Shown in pieces: positions 59,222 to 64,000 of a DNA stretch of 64,000 bases. The DNA is taken from NCBI RefSeq assembly GCF_021474425.1, contig NZ_JAKEIP010000006.1, positions 46,835-110,834 on the forward strand, given 5' to 3'. A program made the position numbers and the translations under genes. Numbering within the stretch: position 1 is the first letter of the stretch; the number at the start of each line of letters is the position of its first letter. The stretch is from Streptomyces muensis. Its GTDB lineage: Bacteria > Actinomycetota > Actinomycetes > Streptomycetales > Streptomycetaceae. The notes under the pieces are model-generated. The model had not been told where the DNA came from. It saw only the letters and a list, made by a program, of their open reading frames with translations, and did no database searches.

Positions 59222-61216
59222 ATGCGTTCCCCCGTCCTTCCCCTGACCTGGCACCTCGCCAAGTCCTCAGGCCGGCGCGGCCTGCAGAGCCACCTGCTGG
59301 CCGCAGCGGCGTCAGCGGTCGGCGCCCTGATCCTCCTCGTGCTGCTGGCGGCCACCCTCGGCTCCGCGGACCGCGCCGACCGCACCGCCTGGCGCACCCC
59401 CGATGCGGCACCCACCCAACGAGCCACCGCCGCCCAGACCCTGACCACCACGTACGTACGCGACAAGCCCGTCACCGTCGTCACCCTGGCCCAGCTGCCC
59501 CATCGCGGCCCCGCCCCCGCGCCGCCCGGAATCGACCGCTTCCCTGCCCCGGGACAGACCTACCTCTCCCCCGCACTCGCGAAGCTCATGCGTGAGCTGC
59601 CGGCAAGCCAACTGGGCGACCGCTTCCCCACCCGGACCGGCTACGGAACGATCGGCGACGCCGGGCTGGCGGCACCCGAGGAACTCGTCGCTGTCGTCGG
59701 CCGCACCTCCACCGACCCCGCGATCACCCGGGCAACGGACGGCGGCGAGGTCGACCTGCTGGCCGCCTCGGCCCTCGTGTCCGGCTTCGACGGCGCCAGC
59801 CCCAGCGCGTTCACCGCATCCGACCAGGACATCGCCCTGCTGGGCGGCGGGCTGCTCATCGTGCCGGTGATCGTGCTGGCGGCGGCCGCCGGACGACTCG
59901 GCGCGGCCAGCCGGGAACAGCGCCTCGCCGCGCTGCGCCTGGCAGGGGCGACCCCACGGCAGATCCTCACCATGACCGGTGTGGAGTCCGCCGCCGTCGG
60001 CCTTGCCGGCGCGCTGGTCGGCACGCTGGCGTACGTCCTGTTGCTGCCCGCGCTGACCGAAGTTCCGTACGGCATCGGCACCTGGTACGCCGAGGAGCTG
60101 TGGGTCGGGCTGCCCTGGCTGCTGTCGGTGGTGCTGGCCCTGACGGCGCTGACCGCGCTCAGCGCCGTCAGCGGCCTGCGAGCCGTGGCCCGCTCCCCGC
60201 TCGGCGTCGCCCAGCAGGCGGACCCACGCCGCACCCGCAAGGTCCGGCTGGCACTGTTCGCCGCCATCACGGGTTTCGTGGTGATCAGCGCCCAGAGCGG
60301 CAGCCAGGGCACCATGCAGAAACTCGGGCTGATCGTTCTCGTCTACGGAGCCTTCTGGATCCTCGGGCCCTGGGTCGTCGACAGGCTGGGCAGGACCGTC
60401 GGCCGTTTCGCACGCCGGCCGGCCACCCTGCTCGCCGCCCGTCGGCTCAGCGACGACCCGCGCGGCGCCTGGCGCACCGTCAGCGGACTGGTCCTGGCCG
60501 GTTTCGTCGCGGGGTTCTTCACCGTCGGCCAGATCGGCATCATCGGCGTGCACTACCCCGGCCAGATCGCCCTGCCCATGGAACACGGCAACCCACGGGT
60601 CGCCGTCGCGCAAGCGCGTGAACGGCTCAAGGAGGCGGAGGTGACCGCGACCGTGCGCACCGCGACCCCGGACAGCATCCTCGGGGCCACGGAGGGCGTG
60701 GTCGTCCAGGTTCGAGGGGGCCAGGCCGCCATCGACACCGCCATCACCGCCCTCACTCCGCTCACGCCCGGCAACCCGCCCCGGACCGATGACTACCCCA
60801 ACGCCGAGAACACCGCGGTGAACAAGCTCATCGGGCAGATCGGCCTGGCCTCCCTGGCGTTGGGCTTCCTGGTCGCCGCCGCCTCCGCGGGACTCACCGC
60901 CGCGGCCACGGTCCTCGACCGGCGCCGCGTCTACGGCCTGCTGCGACTCGCCGGTGTCCCGCTCAAGGTGCTCGACCGGGCACGCGTACGGGAGACCGCC
61001 CTCCCTCTGGTCGTCCTCGCAGGCGGCACGACAGCTGCCGGCACCTTCGCCGCGTTGGAGATCAACAAAGCCTTCGGTACGTCGGTGAGCGCATCGGGTC
61101 TGGTGCAGCTTTCCGCCTGCGGTGTGGTGGGCTTGGCGACCATGTTCGCAGCATTGGTCGGCAGCAGGCCGCTGCTGCGCAAAGTCACCGAGGAACGGAG
61201 TCAGGATCCCGACTGA
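59222..61216 (+). CDS. FtsX-like ABC transporter permease
   Basis: A 664-aa integral membrane protein from the ATG at 59222 (an in-frame GTG-region start at 59195 is less likely). It has an N-terminal membrane helix, an extracellular region of roughly 160 residues, two FtsX-type blocks (AASREQRLAALRLAGATPRQI and DRRRVYGLLRLAGVPLKVLDR are the cytoplasmic coupling segments) and about ten membrane segments in all. Together with the ATPase it forms a mechanotransmission-type exporter, probably for antimicrobial peptides or other amphiphiles. No peptide gene or two-component system adjoins it. Confidence 0.88.
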   Translation: MRSPVLPLTWHLAKSSGRRGLQSHLLAAAASAVGALILLVLLAATLGSADRADRTAWRTPDAAPTQRATAAQTLTTTYVRDKPVTVVTLAQLPHRGPAPAPPGIDRFPAPGQTYLSPALAKLMRELPASQLGDRFPTRTGYGTIGDAGLAAPEELVAVVGRTSTDPAITRATDGGEVDLLAASALVSGFDGASPSAFTASDQDIALLGGGLLIVPVIVLAAAAGRLGAASREQRLAALRLAGATPRQILTMTGVESAAVGLAGALVGTLAYVLLLPALTEVPYGIGTWYAEELWVGLPWLLSVVLALTALTALSAVSGLRAVARSPLGVAQQADPRRTRKVRLALFAAITGFVVISAQSGSQGTMQKLGLIVLVYGAFWILGPWVVDRLGRTVGRFARRPATLLAARRLSDDPRGAWRTVSGLVLAGFVAGFFTVGQIGIIGVHYPGQIALPMEHGNPRVAVAQARERLKEAEVTATVRTATPDSILGATEGVVVQVRGGQAAIDTAITALTPLTPGNPPRTDDYPNAENTAVNKLIGQIGLASLALGFLVAAASAGLTAAATVLDRRRVYGLLRLAGVPLKVLDRARVRETALPLVVLAGGTTAAGTFAALEINKAFGTSVSASGLVQLSACGVVGLATMFAALVGSRPLLRKVTEERSQDPD

Positions 61217-61381
61217 CGGACGTACGGGCCGGTGCCGGGACGTGGGCCGCTTCGCGATCCCTCCCGGCACAGGCCGGTGCGACGAGGCGACAGCCTCGTG
61301 GATGGTGCAGCGGCTCCGTGACTGGTCAGCCGCTGTCACCGCCCGGGCCTTCCCCCATGAAGGTGCGCACGCGGTTATTGA

Positions 61382-61520
61382 TCACGCGGCGAGCGTGAGT
61401 TCAGCGGTGTGGTGTCGGCGTTCGTATTCGTTGGGGCTGAGGTGGCCGTTGGCAGAGTGCCGACGACGTGTGTTGTAGCGGGTCAGCCAGGCAAATACCG
61501 TCCCTCTGCGGGTGGAGTGT
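61382..61520 (-). pseudogene. IS3-family transposase OrfB fragment (C-terminus only)
   Basis: The last ~45 codons read FAWLTRYNTRRRHSANGHL then SPNEYERRH, the unmistakable C-terminal end of an IS3-type integrase-core transposase. Everything upstream is missing; the frame runs into IS701-derived sequence at about 61.52 kb. The join marks either insertion of one element into another followed by deletion, or recombination between two. Confidence 0.8.
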
Positions 61521-62880
61521 CTCATCAACGGCGGATCCTTGTCCGTCCAGGCTCGCCACCACCGGTTGAGGGTGACGGCGGGGGTGAGCCAGGAACGCAT
61601 GGCCCGTAAGGCCCTGGGCCAGCAGGGCTGTTGGGGCTGGTGGTGTCCGGTTGGCCCCCCTCTCTGGCCCCTCTTCGGGGCACGGGTCTGGCGCGCTGGC
61701 GTCCAGGGGTCCGGGTGGGGGGGAACCATTGGTCCCAGCAGAAGGAGAAGGCGCAGTTGACGAGGGCCTGGTGGCAGTGGATGGCGCGGTCGGAGCGGAC
61801 TTGGAAGTCGGCCCAGCCCAGTTCGTCCTTGATCTGCTTGTAGCTCTGCTCGATCCACGACCGCAGGCCGTAGAGGCGCACGATCTCGGTCAGGTCGGCG
61901 GGCTGGTGGCGGCGTGGGGTGCGTCGGGGTGGAGCAGGTTGGTGGCCAGGTACCAGGTGGCCTTCTCCGGCGGGGCGGCCGGATCGGTGGTGGCCACGAC
62001 CAGGCGGCAGGGTGAGTGGGGGCCGTAGCCGCCCAGGCGGGCATCGGCTGCCCACCAGGTCTCACTGTGCCCGTCGCGGAAGTGCCGCTCCACGGACGTC
62101 CAGTCGCCGGGACGTTTGGCGTCGTGCCAGGTCAGGGCATGCGCGGCATCGATGAGGGTGTGCGGCTGGTCGGCCGGGGCCCAGGTGCCGCGGTGCGGCT
62201 TGAGCGCGACCACGTAGGCCAGGCCGGCCTCACGCAGTGCGAGATACCAGTCGTCGCTGACGGAGTAGGCGCAGTCGGCGACCACCGGCCGGCAGCCGAA
62301 GCACGCCTCCTTCCCGCGGGCCGCGAGGGTGGCGGCCCCGGCTGGGGTTTCGTGCGGAAAGCCGGATCGGACCGGCCACGCGCGAAGTGGTGAGCGGGGG
62401 TGTGGGGAGTCGCGTGCAGCGGGTCGTTCACGCGGCCGTCGGTCCACACCGTGGTCACTTACGATGCCGTTGTCCGTCTTGCCGTACCGGCCCAGCCACT
62501 GCCGGCCCACGTGCGCGGTCGCCGTGCCGTCCTTGCGGTCCCCGGAGTCGTCGATCACGATGACCCCGCCGGCGTGCGGAGCGGTCGCCGGCTCCTCGCG
62601 CAGCAGTTCAAGACGCCGGTCGTTGATCTGCTCGGCCTCCCAGGGTGACTCGGACAGGAAGGAACTGCAGCCGCTGTACCCCCGGCTTCCCCCGCACCGG
62701 CCACTGGCTCCGCCCCGGCCGGGCAGGTGATCGTCTTGGTCCGCTCTCACGGCGCCAGCAGCCCGGTCAGATACTCACGAAATCCTCGCCGCTGGCCAGG
62801 CTGAAGAAGAGGTCGTCGAGCTGGGCCGCGTAGTCCTCCAGCGGCCCCGGCGCAGGCGGACACGGACGGCGAGCGGTCAT
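61521..62880 (-). pseudogene. Decayed IS701-family transposase
   Basis: Pieces of a DDE transposase are spread over three frames. The start is ATGACCGCTCGCC near 62880; then RGFREYLTGLLAP ending in a TGA stop where Arg is usual; FFLSESPWEAEQINDRR; the first catalytic Asp in IVIDDSGDRKDG; TTVWTDGRVNDPLHATPHTP in another frame; VVADCAYSVSDDWYLAL; SWIEQSYKQIKDELGWADF; and finally RSWLTPAVTLNRWWRAW. At least three frameshifts and one stop are visible, so it is inactive. No intact terminal repeats were identified. Confidence 0.82.
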
Positions 62881-62980
62881 CTTCAGCCCTCAGCACGGCA
62901 GTTGGCCCCTATCACCGGCCTACGACCAACTCGACCCGTCGTCAACCCACACCGCCGCCGAATTTGACGAACTGCCGGTA

Positions 62981-63920
62981 GGGCGTGTCTCACAAGGTTG
63001 AGAGGTCTGGCTGAAACGCTTGAGGGGTGTCGCGTTCCCAGCTCCTTTCGGATGATCAGTGGGTGTTGATCGCGCCATTCCTCCCGTCGCGGACGGGTCG
63101 GCAGGGCCGTCCGTTCGCGGACGCGCGGATGATCGTCGAGGGCATCATCTACCGCTACCGGTGCGGGATCGCCTGGCGCGACCTGCCACGCGAGTTCGGC
63201 CCGTGGCAGACGGTATGGCGGTGGCATCGCAATCTCGGCGGCGACCATGCCTGGGACCGGGTCCATCAGACGCTGCTCGCCGCGGCCGATCGGGACGGGT
63301 AGATCGGCTGGACGGTGTCCGGGGGCTCCACGATCGCTCGCGCGCATCAGCACGCGACCAACCTCACGCGCCTCACGGGGGGCTGGATCGAATTACACGG
63401 ATCCGGCCGTCGAGCCGCCTGACCACGCGATCGGCCGCTCCCGCGGCGGGCTGTCGACGAAGATCCACCAGCTCGTCGACGATCACGGCCTGCCGCTGGT
63501 GATCGCCGTCGCTCCCGGCCAGTCCGGCGACGCCCCGGCTCTGCTGCCTCTGCTGAGCAGGCTCCGCGTGGCCCGTCCGGTCGGGCGTGCGCGGACGCGT
63601 CCCGACGCGGTCCGCGGCGACAAGGCGTACTCCTCGCGCGCGATCCGCTCCCACCTGCGCAGAGGCGGGATCCGCGCCGTGATCCCGCAGCCACGAGACC
63701 AACAGGCCCACCGGAAACGGCGCGGGTCGCGTGGCGGGCGACCACCCGCGTTCGACGCGGTCGACTACAAGGGACGCAACGTCGTCGAACGCCGCTTCTG
63801 CGACGTCAAGCAGTGGCGCGGTCTCGCGACCCGCTACGACAAGCTCGCGATCGTCTACGCGCCGCAGTCGTCCTCCACGCCGTCATCGCCTGGAGCCAGC
63901 GATGTTCTTGAGACGCGCCC
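62981..63920 (+). mobile_element. IS5-family insertion sequence (IS427-group-like), degenerate
   Basis: Terminal inverted repeats GGGCGTGTCTCA (62981-62992) and, at the other end, TGAGACGCGCCC (63909-63920) match at 11 of 12 positions. They enclose a single transposase gene region of about 0.9 kb, the usual size. A clean target duplication is not evident (TA occurs on the left, TTA on the right), so the exact ends may be off by one or two bases. Confidence 0.75.
63027..63911 (+). pseudogene. IS5-family transposase pseudogene
   Basis: From the GTG at 63027, LLSDDQWVLIAPFLPSRTGR and IYRYRCGIAWRDLPREFGPW identify the family. The frame meets a TAG stop at 63300, after which IGWTVSGGSTIARAHQH continues; the catalytic Asp expected in this block is Gly. 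After a second stop the rest continues one frame over (GRSRGGLSTKIHQLVDDHGL, RGDKAYSSRAIR, GRNVVERRFCDVKQWRG LATRYDKLAI), with another shift near the end. A programmed frameshift between two blocks is normal in this group, but the stop and lost Asp make it dead. Confidence 0.83.
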
Positions 63921-64000
63921 CTTAGGGCTCGCAGAGAATCAAGGTGTTGCTTCCCGTGATGCGGCTCGTTGTTGTGATATGAGCGTCTCCGATGAGGTCC
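63921..64000. other. Right-hand edge of window
   Basis: Eighty bases after the IS5 element. An ATG at 63979 opens a frame (MSVSDEV) that runs off the window; too short to judge. Confidence 0.3.

Noticed and set aside
1..64000. CRISPR arrays, tRNA/rRNA genes, riboswitches
   Set aside because: No regularly spaced repeats and no tRNA- or rRNA-like segments were noticed on reading; no recognisable riboswitch core. A dedicated search was not possible.

Overview
High-GC actinobacterial DNA, most likely from Streptomyces or a close relative. Supporting signs are the strong third-position GC bias, GTG and ATGA/GTGA-coupled starts, an nSTAND/WD40 protein, a DmdR/IdeR-type iron box, a sugar ABC importer without its own ATPase, and decayed IS3, IS701 and IS5 elements. 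About 50 kb of the window (4.7-52.4 kb) is mainly a catabolic region for a steroid-like or other polycyclic carboxylic acid.

Layout. 1-3077: 3' part of an nSTAND/WD40 gene. 3.5-4.5 kb: LacI regulator. 4.7-10.1 kb: a HIP (ring C/D) module, two SDR genes divergent from echA20-ipdA-ipdB-ipdC, in the same order as M. tuberculosis Rv3548c-Rv3553. 10.3-12.8 kb: two small regulators and an SDR. 18.7-12.95 kb (minus strand): an operon of acyl-CoA ligase, HsaA-like flavin oxygenase, two Rieske-oxygenase-like proteins and a VOC protein. 18.9-22.3 kb: a second HsaA-like oxygenase divergent from an FAH-family hydrolase and an extradiol dioxygenase. 22.5-27.8 kb: PucR-type regulator, HSL-type hydrolase and sugar ABC importer. 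28.8-35.4 kb: two divergent beta-oxidation operons (acyl-CoA dehydrogenases, a MaoC pair, SDRs, a crotonase, an MDR reductase). 36.2-38.3 kb: HsaB-like reductase and a third HsaA-like oxygenase. 38.4-39.8 kb: TetR and siderophore-interacting protein behind an iron box. 40-45.7 kb: KstR2-like TetR, P450, ferredoxin, flavin reductase, thiolase, NTF2-like proteins. 45.8-52.4 kb: hydrolase, SDR, acetoacetyl-CoA synthetase, FMN reductase, AMACR-like enzyme, alcohol dehydrogenase. 52.6-61.2 kb: unrelated genes (secreted subtilase, P450/TetR, MacB-type ABC exporter). 61.4-63.9 kb: transposon graveyard.

Two things tie the region together. First, an 18-bp palindrome (ideal form CTACCAAAC-GTTTGGTAG) recurs at eight sites serving seven promoter regions: echA20/SDR, ligase operon, HsaA-like/FAH (two sites), MDR/SDR, NTF2-like, TetR/P450 and the NTF2-like gene at 45.2 kb. 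The KstR2-like TetR at 40.9-41.6 kb is its probable reader. Second, the ligase operon encodes two Rieske-type proteins with complementary defects. One keeps the [2Fe-2S] ligands (CxH-x17-CxxH) but has Glu and Asn where the two iron-binding His belong. The other keeps the D-x2-H-x4-H iron site but has lost the whole Rieske ligand segment. Their genes overlap by 4 bp. This looks like an obligate heteromeric Rieske oxygenase split into electron-transfer and catalytic subunits, and it is the strongest candidate here for an undescribed system.

Inferred pathway: P450, Rieske pair and flavin oxygenases hydroxylate the substrate; the extradiol dioxygenase and FAH hydrolase open a ring; ligase, racemase, acyl-CoA dehydrogenases, MaoC/crotonase hydratases, SDRs and thiolase shorten side chains; EchA20-IpdABC opens the last two rings. 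No KstD, KshA/KshB, HsaC/HsaD of classical type or Rieske reductase is seen, so the true substrate is unknown.
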